Notes: generated by a model from the letters alone, not told the origin. DNA of 64,000 bases from Georgenia sp. SYP-B2076 (GCF_003991205.1 NZ_RXOZ01000001.1:1-64000), one strand, 5' to 3'. Numbered from the stretch's first letter, positions 12,881 to 21,893 are shown. Translations and numbers: made by a program.

Positions 12881-13585
12881 TCATGGGACCAGCGGGAGCG
12901 GCTCGCCGGCCGTGGGAGCGACCGTTGCGGTCACGGTGGTGCGACGGCCCTGGATCAGCAGCCAGAGCATGAGCGCGACCTCACCCACGAACGTCACGTT
13001 GGCGACGGTGATCGAGTAGCCCGGCACGAGCGCCGTACCTAGGAGGTCAGTCAGGTAGCCGAGCCCGTTGATCGCCACCAGCACGGCGACGACCCTGGGC
13101 ACGAAGCCCGATCGGTACGCCAGATAGCCGATCAGCAGCAGGTGGGCACCGAAGAAGAGGAAGCTGACGCCCCAGATGCTTCGGAAGGCCTCGACCTGCG
13201 CCAGGGTCCGGTCGGCGTCGCCGGAGAGGGGCGGGACGGCGCTGAGGTGGCTGATCGCCACCAGAAGCACCACTGCGTAGGCCCCGCGGAACCCGGCGGC
13301 GAGCACGGAGACCCGCGGGCTGACCGCCGCGAAGACCTCGCCCAGCGCGACCGCGACGACGACGTCGAGCACGGCCACCACGTACAGGCTGGCGACGCCC
13401 GCACGGAACAGGCCCTCGGAGCTCGTGATCGCCTCGGCGGTGGCGGTGGCGTCTCCCGGCGTGACGAGCCCCTCGAGGACGACGAAGTTGGCGAACGCGG
13501 CCAGGACGGCGAGCGCCAGGAGCCCGGCCCCGGCGACGAGGCTGGCCGAGCGGATGGACCGGTCCGGATGGATGGTGATCATCAT
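12881..13585 (-). CDS. DUF4386 family membrane protein
   Basis: The 234-residue protein has about six hydrophobic helices, beginning RSASLVAGAGLLALAVLAAF and ending VALMLWLLIQGRR, and fits the DUF4386 family of unknown function. Its paired loops (SGFVPRVVAVLVAINGLGY) are typical. The start is set at one of two tandem ATGs (13585 or 13582) because GGAGGAA lies just upstream; an ATG at 13597 would put that ribosome-binding site inside the gene. It is 46 bases from the start-distal end of the oxidoreductase operon and may be read from the same promoter. Confidence 0.8.
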   Translation of the reverse strand: MMITIHPDRSIRSASLVAGAGLLALAVLAAFANFVVLEGLVTPGDATATAEAITSSEGLFRAGVASLYVVAVLDVVVAVALGEVFAAVSPRVSVLAAGFRGAYAVVLLVAISHLSAVPPLSGDADRTLAQVEAFRSIWGVSFLFFGAHLLLIGYLAYRSGFVPRVVAVLVAINGLGYLTDLLGTALVPGYSITVANVTFVGEVALMLWLLIQGRRTTVTATVAPTAGEPLPLVP

Positions 13586-13631
13586 CGGTTCCTCCATCGT
13601 GCGGTGGGAGTGTGTGCGAGCGCGCGGCGGC

Positions 13632-14654
13632 TCAGACGGTGACGGCGACCTTGCCCCGCACCTTGCCGGCGACGAGGTGCCGCATGGCCTCCGGTGCCCG
13701 GTCCAGCGGGTAGGTCGCCTCGAGCGCCGGCGTGACCGAGCCGGCCTCGATGAGGGCGGTGAGCCGCTCGAGGTCGGCGGATTTCACGTTGGCGATGAAC
13801 ATCGTCAGGTGCTGGCGCACGAACACCGACAGCGCCAGGGCCCGCAGCTGCCTGTTCATGCCGCCGGTGAGGTTGCCGCCGTCCTCCCCGCCGGTGATGA
13901 CCACGGTCCCGGTGGGTGTGAGGGCGCGGCGGAGCCGCGACAGTGTCGGGTTGCCCGCGATGTCGAGGATGAGGTCGTAGCGGCGGGCGCCGTCGGCGAA
14001 GTCCTCGCGGGTGTAGTCGATGACGTGGTCGGCGCCGAGGGAGCGCACCAGGTCCAGCTTCGCGGTGCTGGCGACGCCGGTGACCTCCGCGCCGAGCGCC
14101 TTCGCGAGCTGGACGGCGTAGCTGCCCACGCCGCCGGAGGCGCCGATGACCAGCACCTTCTGGCCGCTGGCGGCGCGGCCGGCGTCCAGGGCGTGGAGGG
14201 CGGTGCACGCGGACACGGGCACCACCGCGGCCTGCTCGAAGGACAGGTTCGCGGGCTTGGCCGCCAGCTGGTCCTCGCGGGCGACGGCGTACTCGGCGAA
14301 GGTCCCCCTGCCGGCGCCGTAGACCTCGTCCCCCACGGCGAACCGCGTCACCGCGGAACCGACGGCGACGACGGTGCCCGCCGCGTCGAGGCCGAGCACG
14401 GGGTTCTTGGGCCGGCGGATCCCGAAGGCGAGGCGGCCCAGGTAGGGCAGCCCGGTCATCAGGTGCCACGCGCCGCGATCGAGTCCCGCGGCGTGCACAC
14501 GCAGGAGCACCTCGTTCTCGGCGACCTCCGGTCGCGGGAGGAGGGCGAGGTGCAGGACGTCGGCGGAGCCGTACTCCTCCCGCACGACCGCCCGCATCGT
14601 GTTGTCCGCCGGAACGCCGGCGCCTGTTGACTCTTCCTGCCGCTGCGGGGTCAT
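13632..14654 (-). CDS. Zinc-free alcohol dehydrogenase/quinone oxidoreductase (MDR superfamily)
   Basis: The 340-residue enzyme has the MDR layout: an N-terminal GroES-like domain with [18 protein letters not shown], then the NAD(P)H site [20 protein letters not shown] and the [16 protein letters not shown] strand. The catalytic zinc cysteines are missing, which puts it with quinone oxidoreductases and reductive-detoxification enzymes. The start at 14654 follows GGAGC; the frame stays open upstream without a better start. It diverges from a TetR gene over twin palindromes, so its expression is probably released by an inducer such as an electrophile. Substrate unknown. Confidence 0.86.
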   Translation of the reverse strand: MTPQRQEESTGAGVPADNTMRAVVREEYGSADVLHLALLPRPEVAENEVLLRVHAAGLDRGAWHLMTGLPYLGRLAFGIRRPKNPVLGLDAAGTVVAVGSAVTRFAVGDEVYGAGRGTFAEYAVAREDQLAAKPANLSFEQAAVVPVSACTALHALDAGRAASGQKVLVIGASGGVGSYAVQLAKALGAEVTGVASTAKLDLVRSLGADHVIDYTREDFADGARRYDLILDIAGNPTLSRLRRALTPTGTVVITGGEDGGNLTGGMNRQLRALALSVFVRQHLTMFIANVKSADLERLTALIEAGSVTPALEATYPLDRAPEAMRHLVAGKVRGKVAVTV

Positions 14655-14694
14655 GAGCTGCTCCGTCTGGGAAAGGTGGTGCGCTGTCGCCCCA

Positions 14695-14730
14695 CCGTAC
14701 TTAGTACGGGAAGGTATCGTACTAAGTACG
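14695..14730. promoter_or_regulatory. Two TetR-type operators
   Basis: CCGTACTTAGTACGG (14695-14709) and CGTACTAAGTACG (14718-14730) are near-identical palindromes CGTAC-N3-GTACG. Their centres are 22 bp apart, two helical turns, between the divergent oxidoreductase and TetR genes. This arrangement is typical of TetR autoregulation with two dimers on one face. Confidence 0.85.
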
Positions 14731-14751
14731 GATTGCCTAGAGGGGGTTGTT

Positions 14752-15432
14752 GTGAGCGCCGATGTCCAGGGGGAACGGGGGCCCCTCAGCCGCGAGCGGG
14801 TGCTGCGCTGCGCCGTCGGGATCGCCGACTCGTCGGGACTCGCGGCGCTGACGATGCGCTCGCTCGCCCGCGAGGTCGGCGTCAAGCCGATGTCGCTCTA
14901 CCACTACGTGGCGAACAAGAACGAGATCCTGGACGGGATCGTCGACATGGTCTTCGCCGAGATGGCGCTCCCGAGGGTCGGCGGCGACTGGCGTGCGGAG
15001 ATCACCCGGCGTTCGGAATCGGCCCGGCTGGTGCTGCGGCGCCACCCGTGGGCGATCGTGCTCCTCGAGTCACGTTCCTCCCCCGGCCCCGCGACGCTGC
15101 GCCACCACGACGCGATGGTCGGGACGCTGCGGCGCGGGGGTTTCTCGGTCCCGCTCGCGGCCCACGCCTACGCCCTGGTCGACAGCTATGTCTACGGGTT
15201 CGCGGTGCAGGAGGCCGCCCTCCCCTTCGACAGGGACACCTCCCCGGAGGTCACGAACGCGATCGTGCAGCAGTTCTCCCCGGAGGAGTACCCCCACCTC
15301 GTCGAGCTGGCGGTCGAGCACGCCCTCCAGCCCGGGTACGACTTCGGCGACGAGTTCGAGTTCGGGCTCGGCGTCATCCTCGACGCGCTCGAGAAGGCGC
15401 TCGCCCGCGAGCGTCAGCCGGCACGGGGCTGA
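14752..15432 (+). CDS. TetR-family transcriptional regulator (TetR_C-like)
   Basis: The 226-residue regulator has an N-terminal helix-turn-helix in which [20 protein letters not shown] is the recognition region, followed by a helical ligand domain of the TetR(C) type ([17 protein letters not shown]). The GTG at 14752 follows AGAGGGGG. Twin palindromes 22 to 57 bases upstream are its likely site, and the divergent oxidoreductase at 13632-14654 is its likely target. Confidence 0.9.
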   Translation: MSADVQGERGPLSRERVLRCAVGIADSSGLAALTMRSLAREVGVKPMSLYHYVANKNEILDGIVDMVFAEMALPRVGGDWRAEITRRSESARLVLRRHPWAIVLLESRSSPGPATLRHHDAMVGTLRRGGFSVPLAAHAYALVDSYVYGFAVQEAALPFDRDTSPEVTNAIVQQFSPEEYPHLVELAVEHALQPGYDFGDEFEFGLGVILDALEKALARERQPARG

Positions 15433-15560
15433 GCGGCAGCAGCCCGGCTGGGAGCCGGGAGGCCGGGAACCCCGAGCCCGGGCGACCGGCAGGGAGCCCG
15501 GCGGCCCGTGCTTAGATGGTTTCAGCTCGACCGGTGCCCGAAAGACGAGGGGAAGAACGC

Positions 15561-15656
15561 ATGTGCGACGACGCAGATGCGCCGTGCCGGCCGGCCGACC
15601 CCAGGCCCGGCAGCCGATCGAGGCGCCTCGTCCGCACCGAAGGTAGGAACGCATGA
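15561..15656 (+). CDS. 31-codon leader ORF coupled to the lacI-type gene
   Basis: An ATG with GAGGGGAAG before it opens a 31-codon frame whose TGA overlaps the ATG of the regulator gene (ATGA). The 13 bases through its start (GGAAGAACGCATG) nearly repeat those through the regulator's start (GTAGGAACGCATG, 15643-15655). The peptide is Arg/Pro-rich with no known motif. It could be a regulatory leader that couples translation, or chance; the overlapping stop/start favours function. Confidence 0.4.
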   Translation: MCDDADAPCRPADPRPGSRSRRLVRTEGRNA

Positions 15657-16654
15657 GCAGGACGAGGGGCGAGTCCGTCACCGCGCGGTCCGTCGCTCGC
15701 GAGGCCGGCGTGTCCGTCGCCACGGTCAGCCGCGCGATGACCGGCAGCGACAAGGTCACCCCCGAGCGCCGGGCGCAGGTGCTCGCTGTCGCCGAACGGC
15801 TCGGGTACCGGCCGGACCTCATGGCCAGGAGCCTGGCGACCGGCAGCTCCCGCTCGGTGGGCGTGGTCGTGCCGAACCTGTCGAACCCGTACTTCTACGA
15901 CATCATCCGCGGGATCGGCCGGGCGAGCACCGAGGCCGGCTACCGCATGGTCGTCTCGGACTCCATGGAGGACGCGGCCGCCGAGCGGGACCTCGTCGAG
16001 GACCTCCTCCGGTTCGTCGACGCCCTGGTGCTTGTGGCTCCCCGCGAGGACCACCAGCACCTCGACGACCTGGCGGCGAACGCCAAGCCGGTCATCATGC
16101 TCATCGGCCCCCGCCCGGTCACCGCCCTGGCGGACGCCACCGTGGACAACCGCGGCGGGATGTTCGCGCTCTACCGGCACCTGGCCGAGCTCGGGCACCG
16201 CCGCGTCGTCTACCTCTCTGGGCCACCGGCCGCGTGGCAGAACTCCGTGCGCCTCGAGGCCGCCCGGGACGCCGCGGAGCTGGGCATGGAGATCATCGTG
16301 GTGCCGGCCGGGGGCACGATCGAGGCCGGGCGGGACGCGACGGACGCGGCGCTCGAGCACGCGCCCACGGCCATCGCCGGCTTCAACGACCTCGTGGCCC
16401 TCGGCGCGCTGCACCGGCTCGAGCAGCGGGGCATCCGGGTGCCGGAGGACGTCTCGCTCACCGGCTTCGACGACATCATCTTCAGCGCCTACTCCTCGCC
16501 CGGGCTGACGACCGTGCGGACGCCGCGCGAGGAGCTGGGGCGGGCCGGCTGGGAGCTGCTGCACCGGAAGATGACCGGCGAGCCGATCGCCTCCCCGCCG
16601 CCGCTGGCCGCCGAGCTCGTCGTCCGGGACTCGACGGCGCCCCCGCGCCCGTAG
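15653..16654 (+). CDS. LacI-family transcriptional regulator
   Basis: The 333-residue regulator has the N-terminal helix-turn-helix with VAREAGVSVATVSRAMTGSD, the hinge helix YRPDLMARSLATGSSRSVGV, and a periplasmic-binding-like effector domain with NLSNPYFYDIIRGI and TGFDDIIFSAYSSPGLTTV. It converges with the CoA-transferase operon, whose promoter 5 kb away carries a LacI-type palindrome (21876-21893), so that operon is its likely target. The effector is unknown. Confidence 0.92.
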   Translation: MSRTRGESVTARSVAREAGVSVATVSRAMTGSDKVTPERRAQVLAVAERLGYRPDLMARSLATGSSRSVGVVVPNLSNPYFYDIIRGIGRASTEAGYRMVVSDSMEDAAAERDLVEDLLRFVDALVLVAPREDHQHLDDLAANAKPVIMLIGPRPVTALADATVDNRGGMFALYRHLAELGHRRVVYLSGPPAAWQNSVRLEAARDAAELGMEIIVVPAGGTIEAGRDATDAALEHAPTAIAGFNDLVALGALHRLEQRGIRVPEDVSLTGFDDIIFSAYSSPGLTTVRTPREELGRAGWELLHRKMTGEPIASPPPLAAELVVRDSTAPPRP

Positions 16655-16692
16655 GCGGGGGGACGCCCATGGCCGCGGGGACATCCGGAGGC

Positions 16693-16719
16693 GCGGGGGC
16701 GTCCGGACGCGGCCCCCGC
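16693..16719. terminator. GC-rich hairpin between convergent genes
   Basis: GCGGGGG and CCCCCGC enclose the palindrome CGTCCGGACG. The hairpin ends on the stop codon of the minus-strand isomerase-like gene and follows the LacI gene by 38 bases, so it could end both transcripts. It lacks a T run. Confidence 0.5.
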
Positions 16720-17564
16720 TAAGGGGCCACCGGGGCCAGCGTCGACCAGCGCTCGACCACGACGTCGACGACGTCCCGGGGGTCCTCGGCCCACCACCGG
16801 TCGGAGAGCACCTCGATCTCGAACAGGCCCGCGTAGCCGTGGCGCCGGGCGAGGTCGATGGTGCCGACCAGGTCGATGCACCCGTCGCCGATCATGCCGC
16901 GGCTGGACAGCTGCCCGGTGATGGGCAGCACCCAGTCGGAGAGGTGCACCCCCAGCACCCGCTTGCCGGCGCGGGCGAACTCGCGCTCGAGGGCGTGGTC
17001 GTGCCAGCAGTGGTAGACGTCGACGATGAGCCCGAGGGCGTCGTCGTCGAGCTCCTCGATGAGGTCGTTGGCCTCGCCGAGGGAGCACAGGACGCTGCGG
17101 TCGGCGGCCATCATGGGGTGCAGCGGCTCGAGGCCGAGGCGCACGCCCGCCTCGCGGGCGTGGTCCAGGCAGGCGGCGAGCCCGTCGGCCACCTGGCGGC
17201 GCGCCTCGCCGAGCTCGACGAAGTCGCCGGCCGAGCGCACGGGGGACGGCAGCCCACCGGGCAGGACGACGAGGGTTGGGGCGCCGACGGCGGCGGCGAC
17301 GTCGATCGCGCGGCGGGTCTCGTCCACCGCCCGGCGGCGGCCATCTGCGGTGGCGGCGGGGAAGAACCCGCCGCGGCAGACGCTGCTGACGGCGAGCCCG
17401 GACTCCGCGATCATCCGTCCGGCGGTCTCGGCGCCGACGGGCGCGATGGTCTCGAGCCACGGGGCGATGCCGCCGAAGCCGCGGACGCGCGCCTCGTCGA
17501 CCAGCGCCGCGAGCGGCAGGTCCTTGACGGTCCACGCGTTGAGGCTCGCCTGCGCCAGCTCCAT
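16719..17564 (-). CDS. Sugar phosphate isomerase/epimerase (xylose isomerase-like TIM barrel)
   Basis: The 281-residue TIM barrel belongs to the AP endonuclease 2/sugar isomerase superfamily. Metal ligands are visible as the Glu in LGLEPLHPM, the Asp in LIVDVYHCWHD, the His in GVHLSDW and the Glu in GLFEIEVLSDRWW. Relatives isomerise or epimerise sugars or act as dehydratases. The ATG overlaps the stop of the DUF993 gene by one base (TGATG). It is the last gene of the five-gene operon; the exact substrate is unknown. Confidence 0.85.
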   Translation of the reverse strand: MELAQASLNAWTVKDLPLAALVDEARVRGFGGIAPWLETIAPVGAETAGRMIAESGLAVSSVCRGGFFPAATADGRRRAVDETRRAIDVAAAVGAPTLVVLPGGLPSPVRSAGDFVELGEARRQVADGLAACLDHAREAGVRLGLEPLHPMMAADRSVLCSLGEANDLIEELDDDALGLIVDVYHCWHDHALEREFARAGKRVLGVHLSDWVLPITGQLSSRGMIGDGCIDLVGTIDLARRHGYAGLFEIEVLSDRWWAEDPRDVVDVVVERWSTLAPVAP

Positions 17565-18754
17565 CAGGCCACCCCGATCCCGGCCAGCCAGCGGCGCACG
17601 GTGTGGGCGGTGCGCTCCGGGTCGATGAGGATGCGCGCCTGCCCGGCGAGCTCGACCAGGCGGCTCAGGTGCAGCACCGACCGGCCGGACTCCAGCCCCC
17701 CGAGCATCCTCGGGTGGCTCTGGTAGCCCTGCAGGTAGGAGACGAACGCGACCCCGGTCTTGTAGTAGCTCGTCGGGGCGGCGAACACGTGCCTGGACAG
17801 CTCGACGGTCGGGCCGAGAAGCTCGCGGTAGCCGGCGGTGTCGCCCGCGTCGAGGCGGCGCAGGGCCGCGGCGGCGGTGGGGGCGCACAGGGCGAACGCG
17901 CCGAGCAGGGCGTCGCTGTGGCCGGCGTCGTCGCCCTGGATGAGGTCGAGGTAGTTGTAGTCGTCGCCGGTGAGCAGGCGCACGCCGTCGGGCAGGGCGC
18001 GGCGCATCTCGATCTCGCGGCCGGCGTCGAGCAGGGACATCTTGATCCCCGCCACGTGGGCGGCGTTGTCCGTGATGATGTCGCGGACCACCGCCGTCGC
18101 GGCGTCGAGGGAACCGCCGCCCCAGTACCCCGCGAGCTGCGGGTCGAAGGCCTCGCCGAGCCAGTGCAGGACGACGGGCCGGCTCGCCGCGCGGAGCACG
18201 GTGGAGTACACCTCGGCGTAGTCCTCGGGGGTGCGGGCGGCCCGGGCGAGCTCGCGGCTGCACATGAGCACCGCCGTCCCGCCGCGAGACTCCACGAACT
18301 CGAGCTGCTCGAGGTAGGCGTCGGTCACCGCGGCGAGGTCTGCGGGCCCGGTGAGCTGGTCGGTGGCCACGCCGACGACGACGCGCCCGTCCGGGCTGCC
18401 GTAGAGCTCGGCGCACCGGGCGAGGGAGGCCTCGACAAGGGTCTGCACGTCGGGCCAGGTGAGGCCCATGCCGCGCTGCGCGGTGTCCATCGCCTCGGCG
18501 ACGCCGAGCCCGGTGGCCCACACGCGCTCGCGCACCGCGAGGGTTGCGGCCCAGTCGACCTGGCCGGGCGCGGACGGGGTGGCGCTGGTGAGCGGGTCGG
18601 CGACGACGTGCGCGGCCGCGTAGGCAACGCGGGAGGTAGGCCGCTCGCCCCGGTCGGCTCCCTGCGGGGCGGGGAGGAGCTCGACGTCGGCGAGGGTGCC
18701 GTCCGGTCGGGGCAGGGCCACGGTCGTGGCGCTGCGGAGGCTGGTGGTGGTCAC
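17564..18754 (-). CDS. DUF993 / dihydrodipicolinate synthase-like protein
   Basis: The 396-residue protein fits the DUF993 family, a divergent branch of the DHDPS/N-acetylneuraminate lyase TIM barrels. The segment HVAGIKMSLLDAGRE puts a lysine where class I aldolases of this fold form the Schiff base, and LTGDDYNYLDLIQGDDAG and PTSYYKTGVAFVSYLQGYQ are strongly conserved-looking. If the lysine is catalytic, the enzyme would be a pyruvate-type aldolase or lyase. It lies between an SDR and a sugar isomerase-like gene in one operon, suggesting carbon-chain cleavage of a sugar-derived acid. Function unproven. Confidence 0.78.
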   Translation of the reverse strand: MTTTSLRSATTVALPRPDGTLADVELLPAPQGADRGERPTSRVAYAAAHVVADPLTSATPSAPGQVDWAATLAVRERVWATGLGVAEAMDTAQRGMGLTWPDVQTLVEASLARCAELYGSPDGRVVVGVATDQLTGPADLAAVTDAYLEQLEFVESRGGTAVLMCSRELARAARTPEDYAEVYSTVLRAASRPVVLHWLGEAFDPQLAGYWGGGSLDAATAVVRDIITDNAAHVAGIKMSLLDAGREIEMRRALPDGVRLLTGDDYNYLDLIQGDDAGHSDALLGAFALCAPTAAAALRRLDAGDTAGYRELLGPTVELSRHVFAAPTSYYKTGVAFVSYLQGYQSHPRMLGGLESGRSVLHLSRLVELAGQARILIDPERTAHTVRRWLAGIGVA

Positions 18755-18763
18755 GGCGTCTCC

Positions 18764-19501
18764 CTAGACGAGGGCGTAGCCGCCGTCGACGGGCAGCGTG
18801 TGCCCGGTGACGAAGCCGGCGGCGTCGGACAGGAGGAACAGGGCGGGGCCGGTGACGTCGACCGGCTGGCCGAGGCGGCCCATGGGTGTGCGCGCCACGA
18901 TCCGGTCGTGGTTCTCCGGCCGGGCGAGCATCTCGGCGGTCATCTCCGTGACGATGTACCCGGGGGCGATCGCGTTGATGCGCGGCCCGGTCGCGCCCAG
19001 CTCGGCGGCGAGCCCGCGGACCAGGTGCGAGAGGGCGGCCTTGACCGAGCCGTAGGGGACGATGCCGGGGACGGCCCGGTCGGCGGACATCGAGGAGATG
19101 GCGAGCACGCTGCCCGGAGCGCCGCCGGTGCCGCGCCGCAGGGCGCCGACCAGCGCGCGGACCGTGCGGTAGAAGGAGGAGAGGTTGACGTCGAGGAGCC
19201 GCGCCCAGTCGGCCTCGGCGATGTCCACGGCCGCGGTGCGGACCTGGATCCCGGCGGCCGTGACGAGGTGGTCCAGGCCGCGGCCGTCGAGCCAGGCCAG
19301 GAGCTGGGCGGGGAAGTCGGGGGCGGCGACGTCGGCCTGGAGGGCCGTGCCGGGCGCCGCGGCGGCGACGTCGGCCACCGCGGGGCTGCGGTCGACGAAG
19401 AGGACGTCGGCGCCCGCGGCGGCGAGCGCGGTGGCGATGTCCCGGCCGATGCCGCTCGCGGCCCCGGTGACGATGGCCGTGCGGCCGGCGAACCCGCTCA
19501 T
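18764..19501 (-). CDS. Short-chain dehydrogenase/reductase
   Basis: The 245-residue classical SDR has the cofactor motif TGAASGIGR (residues 12-20), the strand VTAAGIQ in place of NNAG, the catalytic serine in ISSMS and the YGSVK pair, and ends with PVDGGYALV. The ATG overlaps the enoyl-CoA hydratase stop by 4 bases, and the next gene starts 9 bases later. It probably oxidises a hydroxy intermediate in the pathway coded by this operon. Confidence 0.9.
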   Translation of the reverse strand: MSGFAGRTAIVTGAASGIGRDIATALAAAGADVLFVDRSPAVADVAAAAPGTALQADVAAPDFPAQLLAWLDGRGLDHLVTAAGIQVRTAAVDIAEADWARLLDVNLSSFYRTVRALVGALRRGTGGAPGSVLAISSMSADRAVPGIVPYGSVKAALSHLVRGLAAELGATGPRINAIAPGYIVTEMTAEMLARPENHDRIVARTPMGRLGQPVDVTGPALFLLSDAAGFVTGHTLPVDGGYALV

Positions 19502-20280
19502 CGCACGCCCGCCTTCATGGCGGCGCGGGCGGCCTTCGCGGCGAGGAAGTCGGCCATGCGGCCGGCGAACTCCGCACCGGGCAGGGTGCGCTCGCTGAGC
19601 TCGGTGAGCGCGGCGGCGGAGGCGTCGACGCCGTCGGCGAGCAGCTCGCGGTTGAGCCAGCGCTTGGAGCGGGCGACGGCGTCCGGCGCGCCCGCCGCGA
19701 TCCCGGCGAGGACGCGGGCGAGCGTGGGCTCGACGTCGTCGGCCGCGACGGCGTAGGTGGCCAGGCCGAGCTCCTTGGCCTCGGTGTGGCCGATGACGTC
19801 GCCGGCGAGCGCGAGGCGGGCGCCGAGCCGCCGGCTCGACGCCGCGGGCATCGCGCCGAAGTAGACGGTGGCCCACACGCCGATCTTGGCCTCGGGCAGC
19901 CCGAACGTGGCGCCGGGTCCGGCGATGACGATGTCGCTCCAGGTGACGAGCTCGACGCCGCCGCCCAGGGCGGAGCCCTCGACCACGGTGACGACCGGCA
20001 GGGGCGAGGCGGCGATGGCCCGGAAGGTCGGGAGCATGCCGGTGACGAAGTAGTCCTTGGCGGCCTGGGGTCCGTCGAGGGCGCGCATGGCGTCGATGTC
20101 GTTGCCGGCGCAGAAGGACCGCTGGTCCCCGCGCACGACGATCGCCCGGTTGGCGGGGTCCTCGGCGGCCGCCTCCACGGCCTCGCGCAGCTCGGTCCAG
20201 GCGGCGAGGTCCATGGAGTTGCGCTTGGCGGCGCGGTCGAAGGTGACGACCACGTGGTTGCTGTGCTGGGTGGTGATCAT
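19498..20280 (-). CDS. Enoyl-CoA hydratase/isomerase family protein
   Basis: The 260-residue crotonase-fold protein has the oxyanion-hole segments RSFCAGNDIDAM and EGSALGGGVELVTWSDI, and the FGLPEAKIGVWAT helix with one of the usual catalytic glutamates. It should hydrate or isomerise an acyl-CoA made by the CoA-transferase upstream. It sits 13 bases after that gene and overlaps the SDR start by 4 bases. Confidence 0.9.
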   Translation of the reverse strand: MITTQHSNHVVVTFDRAAKRNSMDLAAWTELREAVEAAAEDPANRAIVVRGDQRSFCAGNDIDAMRALDGPQAAKDYFVTGMLPTFRAIAASPLPVVTVVEGSALGGGVELVTWSDIVIAGPGATFGLPEAKIGVWATVYFGAMPAASSRRLGARLALAGDVIGHTEAKELGLATYAVAADDVEPTLARVLAGIAAGAPDAVARSKRWLNRELLADGVDASAAALTELSERTLPGAEFAGRMADFLAAKAARAAMKAGVR

Positions 20281-20293
20281 GGGGTCCTCCTCC

Positions 20294-21847
20294 TCACGCT
20301 ACGGGCGCGAGCTGGTCGGTGGTGAGCGGGGCGAAGCAGGCGGCGGGCATCTCGGCGACGTCCCGGATGATGGGCCGGAAGTCGAGGTGGGCGAGGATGT
20401 CCCGCTCGATGTCGATGCCGGGGGCGACCTCGATGAGCTCCAAGCCCTCCGCGGTGAGCTGGAAGACGCACCGCTCGGTGACGTACAGCGCCCGGCGGCC
20501 CTGGGCGGCGGCGTAGGGGCCGGCGTAGGTGACCTCCTCCACCTCGTTGACGAACTTGGGCACCTGGCCCTCCTGGTCGATGACGAGCCGCCCGTCCTCG
20601 AGGTGGACCCGCAGGCCCTTGGCGGTGAAGGCGCCGCAGAAGATGGCCGTCCGGGCGTTCTGGCTGATGTCGACGAAGCCGCCCGGGCCCATGACCTTCC
20701 CGCCGAACGCGGAGACGTTGACGTTGCCCCGCCGGTCGGTCTGGGCCATGCCCAGGCAGGTGACGTCGATGAGCCCGCCAGCGAAGATGTCGAACTGGAC
20801 GGCGGAGCTGATCCGGGCGCTGGGCCCGGTGGCCATGCCGAACAGGTCGCCGAGCTCGGGCTCGCCGTTGTAGAGGCCCTGCTCGACGGCGAGCTGGACG
20901 CTGGCGAGGCGGCCCTCCTCGCGGAGGATCTTGCCGACGTCGGCGCTCATGCCGAAGCCGAGGTTGAGCACGTCGCCCGCCTTGATCTCCTGCGCGGCGC
21001 GGCGGCAGACGACGGCGCGGATCGGGTCGGTCAGGCCGGACGGGCCCGTAAGGCTCGTCGGGTCGATCGGGTCGAAGAGCGCGGGGTCCTCCTCGGCGAG
21101 GTAGGTCTGGGTCTGCTCGGGCACGACGACGACGTAGTCGACGAGGGCGGCGGGCAGGAACACCTTCCGCGGGTCGAGCTGGCCCTCCACCTGCCGCTTG
21201 ACCTGCACGATGACGATCCCGCCGTTGCCGCGGGCGGCCTGGGCGCACTCGAGGGCGTCGAGGATCGCGGGCTCGGCGTCGGCGCCGATGTTGCCCCGGG
21301 AGTCCACCTCGGTGCCGCGCACGAGGGCGACGTCGACCTGGAACGGCCGGTAGCGCAGGTACTCCTCGCCGTCGAGCTCGAGCACCTCCACCAGCTCCTC
21401 GGTGGCGGAGGCGTTGGCGCGGCCGCCCTTGTGGCGCGGGTCGGCGAATGTGTGCAGGCCGGTGCGGGTGACGTAGCCGGGCCGACGGGCGCCGGACTCC
21501 CGGTACAGGTGGGTGATGACGCCGGCGGGCATGACGTAGGCGGCGATCTTCTCCTCGGCCGCCAGTCGCATCATCGCGGGCGACCAGGTCCAGTGCCCGC
21601 CCACGACCTTGCGGACCATGCCCTCGTGGGCGAAGCCGTTGACGCCCCGCGAGCCGCGGTCGCCGACGCCCAGGGCGTGGATGAGCGTGAGGTCCCGCGG
21701 CGAGGCCGTCTGCCGGAACCGCCGCTCGACCGCGGCGATGAGCGCCGTGGGCTCGAGCATGCCGCCGCCGTTGGCCGCGAGCCCGATCGTGGCGCCGTCG
21801 CGCACGTGCGCCGCTGCCTCGTCAGCGCTCAGGATCTGCACCGTCAT
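20294..21847 (-). CDS. Acyl-CoA:carboxylate CoA-transferase (YdiF/class I fusion type)
   Basis: The 517-residue protein joins the alpha and beta halves of class I CoA-transferases in one chain, like E. coli YdiF. The alpha half carries GATIGLAANGGGMLEP at the N-terminus; the beta half carries NLGFGM and the catalytic glutamate Glu322 in AVEQGLYNGEPE, which forms the glutamyl-CoA thioester in this family. The ATG at 21847 is favoured because GGAGG lies 6 bases before it. It starts a five-gene operon and would activate an acid as its CoA ester. Confidence 0.9.
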   Translation of the reverse strand: MTVQILSADEAAAHVRDGATIGLAANGGGMLEPTALIAAVERRFRQTASPRDLTLIHALGVGDRGSRGVNGFAHEGMVRKVVGGHWTWSPAMMRLAAEEKIAAYVMPAGVITHLYRESGARRPGYVTRTGLHTFADPRHKGGRANASATEELVEVLELDGEEYLRYRPFQVDVALVRGTEVDSRGNIGADAEPAILDALECAQAARGNGGIVIVQVKRQVEGQLDPRKVFLPAALVDYVVVVPEQTQTYLAEEDPALFDPIDPTSLTGPSGLTDPIRAVVCRRAAQEIKAGDVLNLGFGMSADVGKILREEGRLASVQLAVEQGLYNGEPELGDLFGMATGPSARISSAVQFDIFAGGLIDVTCLGMAQTDRRGNVNVSAFGGKVMGPGGFVDISQNARTAIFCGAFTAKGLRVHLEDGRLVIDQEGQVPKFVNEVEEVTYAGPYAAAQGRRALYVTERCVFQLTAEGLELIEVAPGIDIERDILAHLDFRPIIRDVAEMPAACFAPLTTDQLAPVA

Positions 21848-21875
21848 CATTGACCTCCGTGTAGGTGATGCTGCG

Positions 21876-21893
21876 AATGTAACCGCATACATT
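21876..21893. promoter_or_regulatory. LacI-type operator at the CoA-transferase operon promoter
   Basis: AATGTAACCGCATACATT is a dyad with arms AATGTA/TACATT and the central CG typical of LacI-family sites. It lies 28 to 46 bases before the operon's first start codon. The LacI-type protein at 15653-16654, at the other end of the operon, is the obvious candidate to bind it. Confidence 0.7.
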
